64,000 nt of DNA from Anatilimnocola floriformis (lineage in GTDB: Bacteria; Planctomycetota; Planctomycetia; Pirellulales; Pirellulaceae). The stretch spans positions 4,712,001 through 4,776,000 of the forward strand of contig NZ_JAMLFW010000001.1 in the NCBI RefSeq assembly GCF_024256385.1. The letters are read 5' to 3'. The notes below the pieces were generated by a model. The model worked only from the letters and a program-made list of their open reading frames with translations. It did no database searches and had not been told where the DNA came from. Shown here piece by piece: positions 54,195 to 63,144 of this stretch (position 1 is the stretch's first letter; each line of letters begins with the position of its first letter). The position numbers and the translations under genes were made by a program.

Positions 54195-54275
54195 GCCACT
54201 GGCCTCCTTTGCCAGTGTCGAGCGGTGCGCCCCGTAGGCGAAGTCACTCCGTGACTCGCAACCGCTGTTTGGCGA
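54195..54275. repeat. Intergenic hairpins including palindromic dispersed repeat, copy 2
   Basis: CACTGGC-CTCCTTT-GCCAGTG (54197-54217) forms a hairpin. GCGAAGTCAC-TCC-GTGACTCGC (54239-54259) matches the repeat at 27457-27477 with one extra base, and its flanks GTAGGCGA and GTTTGGC also match. Nothing is encoded. Confidence 0.6.
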
Positions 54276-54459
54276 GTAAAAAACGCCTTCGCTCATTGCC
54301 AAAAGCTGGTTCGTGCGCCATCGCTTGCTTCCTCTCAGCCTTTGCATTTTCGCGCAACTCAACCTCACTTTAAAGCAATTTTGTAATGCATTGACGATTG
54401 ACCATCGCATCCTTAAAACGGGTGTCGCATCCCATGAATTGCCCCTAAGGAATTGGTCA

Positions 54460-55422
54460 ATGTCCGAAGAAACGTTGGGCGTCACAACTTGTTCGCATTG
54501 TCAAAAGCGATATCGAATTCTGAAGAAGCAGGCAAAGTTTGTAGGCAAGGAAATCTCCTGCCCCAAGTGCCATCGCACCTTCGTTGTCGCGATTGAGACT
54601 CCCTCGCCGCTCGAGAATGCTGCTGTTCAACAAGCGGCCGATCAACAGCAGGCGTCTCCGAGTGCCGAAAGCAATCCTGCGACGTCAACGGAGGTCACGA
54701 AGACTCGCCGCAAGAAGCGAAAGAAAGCCGAGATTCGCCAAGAGTATTACGACCAAATTCGAGAAAACCTGCCCGTGTACATGTCTCGGCTGAAGGCAAT
54801 GCAGGAGCAGGAATCGAGTTCCGAAGAACAAGTTCGGGTTTGGTGCATCGACGTTCTGCGGGCGGCACTTGGGCATGATGACGCCGACATCGATACAGAA
54901 ATGTCCGCACTAGGACAGCGAATCGATATAGCGATCAAGCATGATGGCAAAGTCCTGATAGTGATCGAGTGCAAAAACATTCGCAACAAGTTGCCGAACT
55001 CAACCCGCGATCAAGCAGTCGCCTATGCGACGAGTAAATCTGCCGACTGGGCTGTGGTCACCAATGGCGTAATTTGGAAGCTCTTTCGCATCATTCCCAT
55101 CAAAGGCCATGATCCCAAAGTCGTGCAGGTATTTGATGTTGCCTTGTTTGATGAGGACGGGCTGAGCGACTTCGATGTGCAGTGTCTCTACTTACTCACG
55201 CAGCGCGCCTTACTGAGCGGAGAGGCGGACAAGGAGTTTCATCTGCAAGAGTCGCTGAGTGATCGCCGCATGCTGGGAGCAATCAACGAAGAGAAATCGG
55301 TGCGGCTGTTAGCCAAGCTTCTATCACTAAGCTATCGCAAAGCCTTCGGTGTGACGGTGAAACTGGATGCGGAAGACGTGAAAGAACGGCTGGGACAATT
55401 GTTTCGACCAGCGGACTTGTAG
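54460..55422 (+). CDS. Zinc-ribbon protein with HsdR_N-type PD-(D/E)xK nuclease domain
   Basis: ATG at 54460 follows AAGGA; the upstream frame is not coding. A zinc ribbon (CSHC ... CPKC, residues 11-40) is joined by a glutamine/lysine-rich linker to a domain of about 200 residues that resembles the N-terminal nuclease domain of type I HsdR proteins. That domain has EQVRVWCIDVLRAALGHDD, then RIDIAIKHDGKVLIVIECKN with the D...ExK core. No helicase motor follows, so this is a stand-alone nuclease-like protein. Whether it cleaves DNA is untested. It is not near the hsd operon. Confidence 0.75.
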   Translation: MSEETLGVTTCSHCQKRYRILKKQAKFVGKEISCPKCHRTFVVAIETPSPLENAAVQQAADQQQASPSAESNPATSTEVTKTRRKKRKKAEIRQEYYDQIRENLPVYMSRLKAMQEQESSSEEQVRVWCIDVLRAALGHDDADIDTEMSALGQRIDIAIKHDGKVLIVIECKNIRNKLPNSTRDQAVAYATSKSADWAVVTNGVIWKLFRIIPIKGHDPKVVQVFDVALFDEDGLSDFDVQCLYLLTQRALLSGEADKEFHLQESLSDRRMLGAINEEKSVRLLAKLLSLSYRKAFGVTVKLDAEDVKERLGQLFRPADL

Positions 55423-55560
55423 TCGCAGTTGCTTGCCGTGCGCATCAAATCGCGAATTTTGAATTGACCTCGCTCACACTGTGCTGTCGCACGTTGCCAA
55501 TGGTAAATTCGCGCGCGGTTCTCCCTTGCTCACGCGGCGGGCCTCCTAGCAAGGCAACAC

Positions 55561-56424
55561 TTACCGAAACGTCCCACTGGCCAGCTTGGTGACTTTCCGC
55601 AGATCCACACGGCGTACTGCCGTCCAAGGAATGACTGAGAGCGAATACTCTTCGTCGTTATCCTTGTGAGCGAACACGCCGTATTCACCCGTGGAGAGGA
55701 TTTCGGCGTAGTGGTCAGGCGAGATGATTTCGCCTTCTTGCAGGAAGATTTCGAGCTCGGTCGTGTCGTTTTTGTGATCCCACAGTCGGCCGACGATGTA
55801 GCCGAGGGCGTGTACGCCGGGCGGAATCGGCTCGGGGTCGGGCTCGATTTCTTCGACCGTGGCTTCAACGACTTCTTCCTCGGCAGTCTCAGGCCCGAGG
55901 GACATTTCGTCTTCGACCGGATCTCCCGAGGGAACGTCATCGTCCTCGACTTCACCGGTCGGAATGTCTTCTTCCGGCACGTCGTCTTCGGGGATCATGA
56001 ACCGCGCGCCGCAGTGTGGGCATTGGCCGGCTTTGCCTTTGAGCGACGGTGGGCCGTTCAGCTTGTGCCCGTTCGGGCAGAGGAACACAAAGACGCCCGG
56101 CTTGACGGAACTCTTGGTGCTTTCGGTGCCGATCCGCGAACCGCCGACGACGCCCGACTTCCCAACATCCGACTGGCCGCCGTTGCCCGCATCGCTGGTT
56201 GGACCGGGCATGGGATCGAGCGGCGGCAATTTGCCGGGGGGCATGCGATCGGCTTCGTTCGGCTGCGATGCGTCGCCAGATTCAGGAGCCGGAGCACCTT
56301 CGTTCAGTTCCTCTAGCGTGGGAATCACGAACGCCGTTGCACACTTCGGGCATTTGCCACCCTTGCCGGCCATGTGATCCGGAGCGCTGAGCTGATGGCC
56401 GTTCGGACACAAAAACTTGATCAT
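55561..56424 (-). CDS. Double zinc-ribbon protein
   Basis: The start at 56424 (MIKFLCPNGHQL) is preferred over 56436. Two zinc-ribbon modules, FLCPNGHQLSAPDHMAGKGG with a later CPKC, and FLCPNGHKLNGPPSLKGKAG with a later CPHC, are separated by a proline/glycine-rich linker. An acidic segment (about 150-195) leads to a C-terminal beta-rich domain (VHALGYIVGRLWDHKN...). A DNA-, RNA- or protein-binding role is likely from the ribbons. The zinc-ribbon nuclease-like gene is 138 bases away and convergent. Confidence 0.65.
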   Translation of the reverse strand: MIKFLCPNGHQLSAPDHMAGKGGKCPKCATAFVIPTLEELNEGAPAPESGDASQPNEADRMPPGKLPPLDPMPGPTSDAGNGGQSDVGKSGVVGGSRIGTESTKSSVKPGVFVFLCPNGHKLNGPPSLKGKAGQCPHCGARFMIPEDDVPEEDIPTGEVEDDDVPSGDPVEDEMSLGPETAEEEVVEATVEEIEPDPEPIPPGVHALGYIVGRLWDHKNDTTELEIFLQEGEIISPDHYAEILSTGEYGVFAHKDNDEEYSLSVIPWTAVRRVDLRKVTKLASGTFR

Positions 56425-56542
56425 GCCTGGGAGCAATTCAAAAGGTGTGGGCGCAGGTCAGCAAAAACGGCAGGGCCGAAATGCGAAAACACTCGCGCCC
56501 GAAATCTAGCCTAATCGGGCGCACATGCCGGTTCAAATCGAG

Positions 56543-56629
56543 TAGCTGGAGCGGGGATCGAACCCGCACGGTGGATTACCCACCACAGGATTTTAAGTCC
56601 TGTGCGTCTGCCGATTTCGCCATCCAGCC
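56543..56629 (-). tRNA. tRNA-Leu(UAA)
   Basis: The acceptor stem GGCTGGA/TCCAGCT (G-T first pair) with discriminator A, D-arm GGCGAAATCGGCAGACGC, anticodon stem CAGGACTTAAAATCCTG with anticodon TAA, long variable arm TGGTGGGTAATCCACC and T-arm GCGGGTTCGATCCCCGC are present. CCA is not encoded. Confidence 0.95.
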
Positions 56630-56731
56630 GGGCAGGCAGGGAATTGTATCGTGGTTCGGCGACGATTGGCAGGCGCGAAGGCCAGCGGAAAAAAGAAGAG
56701 CCCGAATGCTGGAATCCGGACGACGAAACGC

Positions 56732-56764
56732 AAAAGGCGAGTTGGTTGGCCCAACTCGCCTTTT
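56732..56764 (-). terminator. Rho-independent terminator after rimI
   Basis: AAAAGGCGAGTTGG (56732-56745) pairs with CCAACTCGCCTTTT (56751-56764), a 14-bp stem with a 5-base loop. It ends in a T run on either strand. It lies 32 bases after the rimI stop. Confidence 0.8.
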
Positions 56765-56796
56765 GGTAAATCTGATTTGCGGTTGCAGTCGATTCG

Positions 56797-57315
56797 TTAG
56801 CCGGCCATGCGGCGGATTTGATCGGCTTCGGCCATTTCGGCGGCGGCTGCCGTGTAACGGAACTGCATGAGGTAGGCGTCTTCGGTGGTGTCTTCGTAGA
56901 AGTCACGCAGCAGCGAGACAGCGCGGAAATTGAGATCGCGGAAGAAGAGTTGAGCGTCGAGATTGGTTTCGCGAACCTCGAGCATGATGCGACTGCGGCG
57001 CTGCGGCGACAACTTGGTCACCAGCTTGCGAACCATTTGCGTGCCGACGTTGCGGCGTCGGAAATCGGGATGCACGGCAAAGTTGAGCACGTGCAGCCGA
57101 TTGCGGTGCAATTCGTAAATCATGAAACCGACGACGCGCTCGCTGTGTTCGGCAATCATGCCGATGCAGTTGCGCTGCCGCAGGCAACGGATGAAGTCTT
57201 CCTCGGACCAGGAAAACTCGAAGCTCAGATCTTCGATCCGCAAAACTTCGGCCATGTCGCGGCGAATCATCCAGCGAATGTGGACCGGCGCTTGAGTCTT
57301 GGCAGAAGTGGTCAT
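56797..57315 (-). CDS. rimI: GNAT N-acetyltransferase, RimI-like
   Basis: The start at 57315 has a GGAAGGA site. The GNAT fold shows VVGFMIYELHRNRLHVLNFAVHP for strands 3-4 and the acetyl-CoA loop RRRNVGTQMVRKLV (the R-x-x-G-x-G/A pattern), then LEVRETNLDAQLFFRDLNF, which matches the RimI family motif with an asparagine and a distal tyrosine region. RimI acetylates the N-terminal alanine of ribosomal protein S18. In planctomycetes, relatives may act on other proteins. A strong terminator follows the gene. Confidence 0.82.
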   Translation of the reverse strand: MTTSAKTQAPVHIRWMIRRDMAEVLRIEDLSFEFSWSEEDFIRCLRQRNCIGMIAEHSERVVGFMIYELHRNRLHVLNFAVHPDFRRRNVGTQMVRKLVTKLSPQRRSRIMLEVRETNLDAQLFFRDLNFRAVSLLRDFYEDTTEDAYLMQFRYTAAAAEMAEADQIRRMAG

Positions 57316-57577
57316 CGGTGGGTTCCTTCCCAGATCGGCGAGTGCGTGGTTTTGGGGAGCTAATTGGCGGCCGCGGCAATTCATTTGTCGCGGGCAGGCT
57401 GTGTACTCGCAGCAGTGCTGGAAGTAGCAGGGTGTGCCGGATCAGCTAACGGGTAATTTAATTTGCCTCGCGAAAAACGGGAACACCAACTGTGAAGAAT
57501 CGAACTTCATCTGCTAGCAACGCAAAAGCGAGCGATTTTGCTATGCTCGTTAGATCCCAGTTAAGGAAGGCTACTCC

Positions 57578-58330
57578 GTGGATTTCATTTCTTTCGTCGC
57601 ATCGTCTGCGATTCCTCCCGCTCAGATCACGGCCCAGGCCGCACGGATTCATGCCGCGACTCTGCAGCAATCGAAGTGGCTCGACGGCGCAAATTTCACG
57701 CGGATTCATCCAGACGACCTGGCGTTTTTGTTCGCAGAGTACGACGCGGCGTACTTTGGCGGCCGGATCAAAAAAGCCCTCGGCAAGACGCCGCTGCAGT
57801 TCAGCCTGTCGAGCCGCATGACGAGCGCCGGCGGCAAGACCTATACGACCACCAATCGCAAGACGCGCGAACGGCGGTACGAGATCGGTATTTCGACGGC
57901 GATTCTGTATGGCTGTTTTCAGGATGACCATCGGCCGATGACCGCTTGCGGCTTGGCGTGCCGCGATCGGCTCGACGCGCTGCAGCGGATCATGGAACAC
58001 GAGATCGTGCATCTCATCGAACAAATCGCCTGGGCCGAGTCGAGTTGTTCGCAGCCGCGGTTTCAATCGATCACCGGCCGATTCTTCGGTCACACGCAGC
58101 ACAAGCACGACCTGATCACGCCGCGCGAACGGGCCCGTGTCAAATTCGGCATTCAAGCCGGCAGCAAAGTTCGCTTTCGCTTCGACGGCGTCGAACGCGT
58201 GGGCATCGTCAACCGCGTGAGCAAGCGGGTCACGGTGCTCGTCGAAGATCCGAACGGCCAACGTTACACCAACGGCAAGTTTTATTCGAAGTACTACATT
58301 CCCGTGCAGATGCTGCAAGCGGCGGAATAG
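57578..58330 (+). CDS. SprT-like zinc metalloprotease-domain protein
   Basis: The GTG start at 57578 follows AAGGAAGG. The zinc motif HExxH is in RIMEHEIVHLIEQIAW (about residue 146), with the third ligand in FFGHTQHKHD, as in SprT/Spartan-like domains. The N-terminal part has LFAEYDAAYFGGRIKKAL, the region that precedes the motif in this family. The C-terminal 60 residues form a small barrel (GSKVRFRFDGVERVGIVNRV), perhaps a substrate-binding module. Spartan-type enzymes cut proteins crosslinked to DNA. The TrpF-like gene starts 26 bases downstream. Confidence 0.82.
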   Translation: MDFISFVASSAIPPAQITAQAARIHAATLQQSKWLDGANFTRIHPDDLAFLFAEYDAAYFGGRIKKALGKTPLQFSLSSRMTSAGGKTYTTTNRKTRERRYEIGISTAILYGCFQDDHRPMTACGLACRDRLDALQRIMEHEIVHLIEQIAWAESSCSQPRFQSITGRFFGHTQHKHDLITPRERARVKFGIQAGSKVRFRFDGVERVGIVNRVSKRVTVLVEDPNGQRYTNGKFYSKYYIPVQMLQAAE

Positions 58331-58356
58331 TGCTGAGCCTTGAGAGAGAATCGATT

Positions 58357-59031
58357 GTGAAACCGCGAGTAAAAATCTGTTGCATCAGCAGTGTGGAAGA
58401 AGCCCGATTGGCCGTTCGCTACGGCGCGTCGGCGCTGGGCCTCGTGGCAAAAATGCCGAGCGGCCCCGGTGTGATTCCGGAACCGATCATCACCGAGATT
58501 GCAGCGACCATACCGCTGGCGATCGGATCATTTCTGCTGACGAGCGAACTCAACGTCACGGCGATCATCGCGCAGCAGCGCCGTTGCCGTGTGAACACGC
58601 TGCAACTCGTCGATCGTTTGGAAGAAGGTCAATACAGCGACCTGCGCGCAGCGCTGCCTGGCATTTCACTGGTGCAAGTCATTCACGTCACGGGCGAAGA
58701 GTCGCTTGAGGAAGCTTGCCGAGTCGCCGAGCAAGGCGTCGACGCGCTGCTGCTCGACTCGGGCGATCAACGCCTCGCCATCAAGCAACTCGGCGGCACG
58801 GGCCGCACGCACGATTGGTCGATCAGTCGCCGCATTGTCGAGGGAGTGAAAGTACCGGTGTTCCTCGCCGGCGGTCTGCGGCCCGACAACGTCGCCGAAG
58901 CCATCGCCGCGGTTCAGCCGTTCGGCCTCGATGTTTGCTCGAGTTTGCGTACCGATGGCAAACTCGACGAGAAAAAACTGGCAGCGTTTATGGCAGCCGT
59001 ACACAATGCTGCCGGGAGTCAGGCGAACTGA
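58357..59031 (+). CDS. Phosphoribosylanthranilate isomerase (TrpF)-like protein
   Basis: The (beta/alpha)8-barrel signature is clear: VKICCISSVEEARLAVRYGA at the start (TrpF has KICG at this place), VDALLLDSGD with the catalytic-type aspartate, GGTGRTHDWSI, and VFLAGGLRPDNVAEAI for phosphate binding. The catalytic cysteine and aspartate are kept. However, the usual F-x-x-x-SPR loop after the first strand is replaced by KMPSGPGVI, so the substrate may differ from tryptophan synthesis. GTG at 58357 follows GAGAGA. No trp genes are nearby. A paralogue of unknown role is favoured. Confidence 0.75.
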   Translation: MKPRVKICCISSVEEARLAVRYGASALGLVAKMPSGPGVIPEPIITEIAATIPLAIGSFLLTSELNVTAIIAQQRRCRVNTLQLVDRLEEGQYSDLRAALPGISLVQVIHVTGEESLEEACRVAEQGVDALLLDSGDQRLAIKQLGGTGRTHDWSISRRIVEGVKVPVFLAGGLRPDNVAEAIAAVQPFGLDVCSSLRTDGKLDEKKLAAFMAAVHNAAGSQAN

Positions 59032-59064
59032 CATTAACATCGAACATTGTGCGAGCAGCCAGCT

Positions 59065-60126
59065 ATGAGCGAGTCGGACGAAAACGAACTGGACGACAAG
59101 CCGAACACCAGCGGTTGGGACGCAATCGACCAAGCGCTGCAGCCACTCTACGGCGAGCAGGAACCTTTGCACTACGGAGCCGTTTTGCCGGCTTCGCTGG
59201 GCGGCGATGACCCGCTGCAAGGTATCAGCGTCTACTGCGTGAATGAGCCGGTTCCGCATTTTCACTACGTGACTTACGGCTTCACAGAACTCTACGACAA
59301 GGACTCGCCCGATCCACAGTTCAGCGGCTACGGCTTTGAGATGACATTTCGCCTGGCCCGCGGCGTCGAAGAGACGGACCCGCCGACATGGCCGCTGAAC
59401 ATGCTGCAGAATCTGGCCCGCTATGTCTTCCGCACCGGCAACTTCTTTGACGAGCGACATCATCTGCCAGCCAACGGTCCCATCGCGATCGGTGAACCGA
59501 CCGACATGACCGCGCTGCTCTTCATTCGCGACCCGCAGCTGCCCGAAGTGAACTCGCCGAACGGGTACTTCAAATTCATCCAACTCGTCGGACTGTGCAC
59601 CGCGGAGTACGCCCTCCTCAAGGAAGGCTATTTCGATGAAGTGCTCGAACGGATTCTCACGATTGCCCCGCTCGGCGTGACGAATATCTATCGCGATTCG
59701 ATTCTGAGCGATCCCGCGGTCGAAGCGGCCATTCGCAGTGCCCCGCCGACGGTCAAACAGTCCGAGCTCTTTGGCACGATTGTCGAATGGCGGATCGACG
59801 CAGACACGCTCCAGGTTCGCCTGGGAGCCAACTTGATTGCCGACGTCAGCAAGTTGCTGGTCGCTCGCCTGGGAGAGGGCGAGCGACTGTCTCTGTACGG
59901 CAAGGGGACCGCGGTTGTCTTCGAGCCGGGCGAAGAAACAGGCTGGCAAACAGAAGAAGGAGCCGTGGTGATTCAGCTCACTCCAGCCACCGTGGCGGAA
60001 ATCGGCAGCACCCTCGAGGAACGCCGCGGCGAGTATCGCCTAGCAGCGTTTCCAGAATTGCACATCGAAGTCGTCCCCGTCGAAATCAAAGACGGCAACG
60101 GCGATGTCATTCGCACGATTGGATAA
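59065..60126 (+). CDS. Suppressor-of-fused (SUFU)-domain protein
   Basis: The domain runs from GWDAIDQALQPLYGEQEPLHYG through ISVYCVNEPVPHFHYVTYGFTELY, SGYGFEMTFRLAR and TWPLNMLQNLARYVFRTGN to about residue 210, all hallmarks of bacterial SUFU-family proteins. The C-terminal 140 residues add a second alpha/beta part. In bacteria these proteins are linked to immunity or toxin systems in some genomes, or are of unknown role; nothing near this gene identifies a partner. The ATG at 59065 gives 353 residues. It is convergent with nuoD and ends five bases before it. Confidence 0.8.
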   Translation: MSESDENELDDKPNTSGWDAIDQALQPLYGEQEPLHYGAVLPASLGGDDPLQGISVYCVNEPVPHFHYVTYGFTELYDKDSPDPQFSGYGFEMTFRLARGVEETDPPTWPLNMLQNLARYVFRTGNFFDERHHLPANGPIAIGEPTDMTALLFIRDPQLPEVNSPNGYFKFIQLVGLCTAEYALLKEGYFDEVLERILTIAPLGVTNIYRDSILSDPAVEAAIRSAPPTVKQSELFGTIVEWRIDADTLQVRLGANLIADVSKLLVARLGEGERLSLYGKGTAVVFEPGEETGWQTEEGAVVIQLTPATVAEIGSTLEERRGEYRLAAFPELHIEVVPVEIKDGNGDVIRTIG

Positions 60127-60131
60127 TCTGC

Positions 60132-61337
60132 TTACCGGTCAATCTCGCCCATCACGATGTCGAGCGAACCGACGATGGCTGGCACGTCGGCGATGAGGCA
60201 GCCTTTGCAGAGCTCGTGGGTGACGCTCAGGTTGCAGAAGCAACTGCTGCGAGCGCGGACGCGCCACGGAATCGCACTGCCGTCGCTGACGATGTAGAAG
60301 CCCATCTGGCCGCGAGGGGCTTCGGTTTCGAGATAAGCATCGCCCTTCGGCAACTTGGTGCTGAGCTTGATCGGGGTGCCCCAGTCTCCGGTCGAGTTGT
60401 TGTACTTGTCGAAGGCCTGGCGAACGATGTCGATCGATTGCACCACTTCCAGCATGCGGACGTAGAACCGGTGCCAGCAGTCACCGAGGACCGCTTCCTT
60501 GGGCACGGCGGGATAGTCGTGATCCTTCGGATAATGGCCGTTCTTTTGCACGATCACTTCAAAGGCGTAACCGTCGTACATTTCGGTGTAACGCTCTTCG
60601 CCGTCGCGGCGGAGATCGTAATCGATGCCGCTGCCGCGAAGCACTGGGCCGGTGCAGCCGTAATCGAGGGCCATCTGCGGCGGCAGGATGCCGATGTTGG
60701 CCGTTCGCTTCACGAAGATCGAGTTGGTCGTGAGGAGGGCGTGATATTCCTGAATGATCGGTTCAAACTGCGTGAGAAAATCTTCGCACTTCTGAATCCA
60801 ACCACGGGGCAGATCAGCCGTCACGCCGCCGGGCGTGATGTAACTGTAAGTAAGCCGCGCGCCGCAGGCTTCTTCGAACAGATCGAGAATTCGTTCGCGC
60901 TCGCGGAAGGCGTACAAAAACGGGCTGAAAGTACCAAGGTCGAGGCCGTAAGCACCCATGCCGACGAGGTGGCTGGCGATGCGGCCCATCTCCGCGATGA
61001 TCACGCGCAGGTGGCGGGCTTTCTCGGGCAGCTGATAGTTCATCAACTTTTCGACGGCCAGCGACCAGCCGAGATTCATGTTCATCGCGGCCAGATAGTC
61101 CATCCGGTCGGTGTACGGAATCCATTGCCGCGGCGTGAGGTTCTCGCCGATCTTTTCCGCGCAGCGATGCAGATAACCGAGGTGCGGCTCGGTCTGCGAC
61201 ACGATTTCGCCGTCGGTGCGTAGCACGAGACGCAACACGCCGTGCGTGCTGGGGTGCTGCGGACCCATGTTGACGAGCATCTCGTCCGTGCGAACGTCGA
61301 ACTCAACAACACGGGGATCGTCTAGGTAGGTGGACAT
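60132..61337 (-). CDS. nuoD: NADH-quinone oxidoreductase subunit D (49 kDa)
   Basis: NuoD forms part of the quinone-reduction site in the peripheral arm of complex I. The family signatures NMGPQHPSTHGVLRLVLRTDGE, LGYLHRCAEKIGENLTPRQW and IIAEMGRIASHLVGMGAYGL are present, as is YLETEAPRGQMGFYIVSDGS near the C-terminus. The 401-residue length is standard. It is the last gene of the minus-strand nuo run, 45 bases after nuoC. Confidence 0.97.
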   Translation of the reverse strand: MSTYLDDPRVVEFDVRTDEMLVNMGPQHPSTHGVLRLVLRTDGEIVSQTEPHLGYLHRCAEKIGENLTPRQWIPYTDRMDYLAAMNMNLGWSLAVEKLMNYQLPEKARHLRVIIAEMGRIASHLVGMGAYGLDLGTFSPFLYAFRERERILDLFEEACGARLTYSYITPGGVTADLPRGWIQKCEDFLTQFEPIIQEYHALLTTNSIFVKRTANIGILPPQMALDYGCTGPVLRGSGIDYDLRRDGEERYTEMYDGYAFEVIVQKNGHYPKDHDYPAVPKEAVLGDCWHRFYVRMLEVVQSIDIVRQAFDKYNNSTGDWGTPIKLSTKLPKGDAYLETEAPRGQMGFYIVSDGSAIPWRVRARSSCFCNLSVTHELCKGCLIADVPAIVGSLDIVMGEIDR

Positions 61338-61382
61338 GGGAAAAGGGGCTGGGGGCTAGGAGCTAGGAACTGGGGAAGGAGA

Positions 61383-61904
61383 CTAGCGTCCCCGCATGCC
61401 GTGGTATTCGAGCGGCATTTCATAATCGCGACGCAGGCCGTAACCGACCCAATCTTCCGGGCAGAGAATGCGACGCAAATCGGGATGGCCGACGAAATTC
61501 ACGCCCGACAGATCAAACACTTCGCGCTCGTGCCAGTTAGCAGCTGGCCAAACGGAGCAAACCGTCGGCACATCGGGCAGATTGCCGGCGACGTCATCCT
61601 TCCAGCGCGGCAGCTTCACCTTGATGACGATCGAATGCTTCTTGCTGATGCTCGAGAGGTGATAAACCAGCTCGGTGTGCGGCTCGAAGGTTACCTTAGC
61701 GGCCTTCTTAGGATCGGGCTCGAACCAATCGATGGCGGTGATGCAATTCAGCATCTCAAACTTGCCATCGGGATCGGCTTTCAGGTGTTCGCACACGGCC
61801 ACGAGGGCCTCGGGAGCGACTTCGATCCAAGGATCGAGAGCCGTCAGGTTGGTGCCGGTGATCTGCGCGCCGAACTTCTTCTTCAAACGATCGATCAGAG
61901 TCAT
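61383..61904 (-). CDS. nuoC: NADH-quinone oxidoreductase subunit C (30 kDa)
   Basis: NuoC is a peripheral-arm subunit that binds NuoD. The 30-kDa subunit signature [20 protein letters not shown] is present, followed by [20 protein letters not shown]. The 173-residue length is normal. It lies 72 bases downstream of nuoA; the nuoB gene usually found between them is absent. Confidence 0.95.
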   Translation of the reverse strand: MTLIDRLKKKFGAQITGTNLTALDPWIEVAPEALVAVCEHLKADPDGKFEMLNCITAIDWFEPDPKKAAKVTFEPHTELVYHLSSISKKHSIVIKVKLPRWKDDVAGNLPDVPTVCSVWPAANWHEREVFDLSGVNFVGHPDLRRILCPEDWVGYGLRRDYEMPLEYHGMRGR

Positions 61905-61976
61905 GTCTTGCTTTCCAGTGCGTGTCGCACCGATTGTTCAGCTGCCCGGCCTCAACTGCCTTGCAGGAGAGACGCA

Positions 61977-62642
61977 CTATGCCGAAAGGACCGGAGCATC
62001 GTCGAGCGGGTCGCCCGCCGGCGAGCGAACGGACGTTTGCCGTTCGCGGCTGACCGCGCGGACCCAGTCGAGATCGCCACGCTTCCAAACGTAAGCAAAG
62101 CCGATCATCAGGATCGCGAAGAACGCGATGATGTCGACGATCGTCACCAGGGCCAACTGACCCATGCCGGCATGCACGATTTGCTCAGCACGTTCGATGG
62201 GATCGGTCGCCGTCACCTGGCCAGCCAATGTGGCGGGAACTTCCGTCGGAGCGACAGGATTGCGAACGCCCATTTCGCGATACAGCAGCGTGGCGGGTTC
62301 CGTCAGTTGGATTTTGCCATCGACACGTTCGATCGATGTGAATTCGGGACGCATCGCATTGGTCGACTTGCCGAAGGCCGCAGCCCAGGGAAAGAAGAAC
62401 GCCACTTCCACATCGAAAATGATGAACAGCAGCGCGACCACATAGAACCGCAGATCGAACTGCACGAAGCTGGAGCCGATGGTCGGTTCGCCGCACTCGT
62501 AGATCTCAAGCTTTTCCGGATGCGGATTGTGGGGCCGCAGGAACCAACCGAGCAGCAAGTTCACGAACAAAAAGATAATCCCCGCGCCGGAAAACAGCGC
62601 GAGGTAAAGGACGATGTGAATTGATTCGCCAATGGCGGACAT
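61977..62642 (-). CDS. nuoA: NADH-quinone oxidoreductase subunit A, with an internal insertion
   Basis: NuoA is a membrane subunit with three helices. The motif YECGEPTIGSSFVQFDLRFYV follows helix 1 and leads to VVALLFIIFDVEVAFFFPWA (helix 2 with the conserved acidic residues). The protein has 221 residues against about 120 in most bacteria. About 65 extra residues (KSTNAMRPEFTSIERVDG to about EQIVHAGM) lie between helix 2 and helix 3 (ALVTIVDIIAFFAILMIGFA), plus a longer C-terminal tail. The insert is polar and would lie on one side of the membrane. Similar enlarged NuoA proteins are likely in relatives. Confidence 0.93.
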   Translation of the reverse strand: MSAIGESIHIVLYLALFSGAGIIFLFVNLLLGWFLRPHNPHPEKLEIYECGEPTIGSSFVQFDLRFYVVALLFIIFDVEVAFFFPWAAAFGKSTNAMRPEFTSIERVDGKIQLTEPATLLYREMGVRNPVAPTEVPATLAGQVTATDPIERAEQIVHAGMGQLALVTIVDIIAFFAILMIGFAYVWKRGDLDWVRAVSRERQTSVRSPAGDPLDDAPVLSA

Positions 62643-62659
62643 GGGGCATCCAATATTTG

Positions 62660-63130
62660 TTAGTCGTGCTCAGCTGGCGAATCAAAATCTTGTTCACCGT
62701 CGGCGGCCACTCCGGCCACCAGCGATTGGCGACCGGCAAAACCGGCGTCGAGTTCATGCCAATGGGTCACTTCGGCTTCGCCCAGTTTCCAGCACAGATA
62801 GACCGGTCGGCCATCGACGTTCGACGGAAAATCAACGAGGCCGTCGAGTGCACCCTTCGGCTCCAAACCAAGTCGCCGCAACTCAGCGATATACTCTTGC
62901 AACCGCTCGGTGTCATCAGCAACAGCTTGCTGCATGCTGGCGAGTTCTTCGGCGTAGGGGTCGCCGGCGCTCGTGGCTTTCCGCTTCGCAAACGAAGCGA
63001 GCCGTTGCCGACGTTCGACCACGTCGCGGGCCAGCGTGACCAGATCAGCAGTGATCGCACGCACGAGCGGAAGCATGGCATTGGCCTGCTCGATCGTGAA
63101 CACTCGCACTGATGATTCGTTGTTGGTCAT
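62660..63130 (-). CDS. DUF2203 family protein
   Basis: The start at 63130 (MTNNESSVRVFTIEQANAML) is the family start; the upstream extension is not coding. It matches DUF2203: FTIEQANAMLPLVRAITADL, then a helical pair, and the ending GLVDFPSNVDGRPVYLCWKLGE with W..HELDAGFAGRQ. The function of the family is unknown. It is placed inside the nuo run, 14 bases downstream of nuoI and 17 bases upstream of nuoA, so it is co-transcribed with complex I genes. Confidence 0.88.
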   Translation of the reverse strand: MTNNESSVRVFTIEQANAMLPLVRAITADLVTLARDVVERRQRLASFAKRKATSAGDPYAEELASMQQAVADDTERLQEYIAELRRLGLEPKGALDGLVDFPSNVDGRPVYLCWKLGEAEVTHWHELDAGFAGRQSLVAGVAADGEQDFDSPAEHD

Positions 63131-63144
63131 CTGGCAACAAAACT

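Noticed and set aside
54169-54459. Upstream extension of the zinc-ribbon nuclease-like protein
   Set aside because: The in-frame extension crosses dispersed repeat sequence and lacks a binding site, whereas ATG 54460 has AAGGA.
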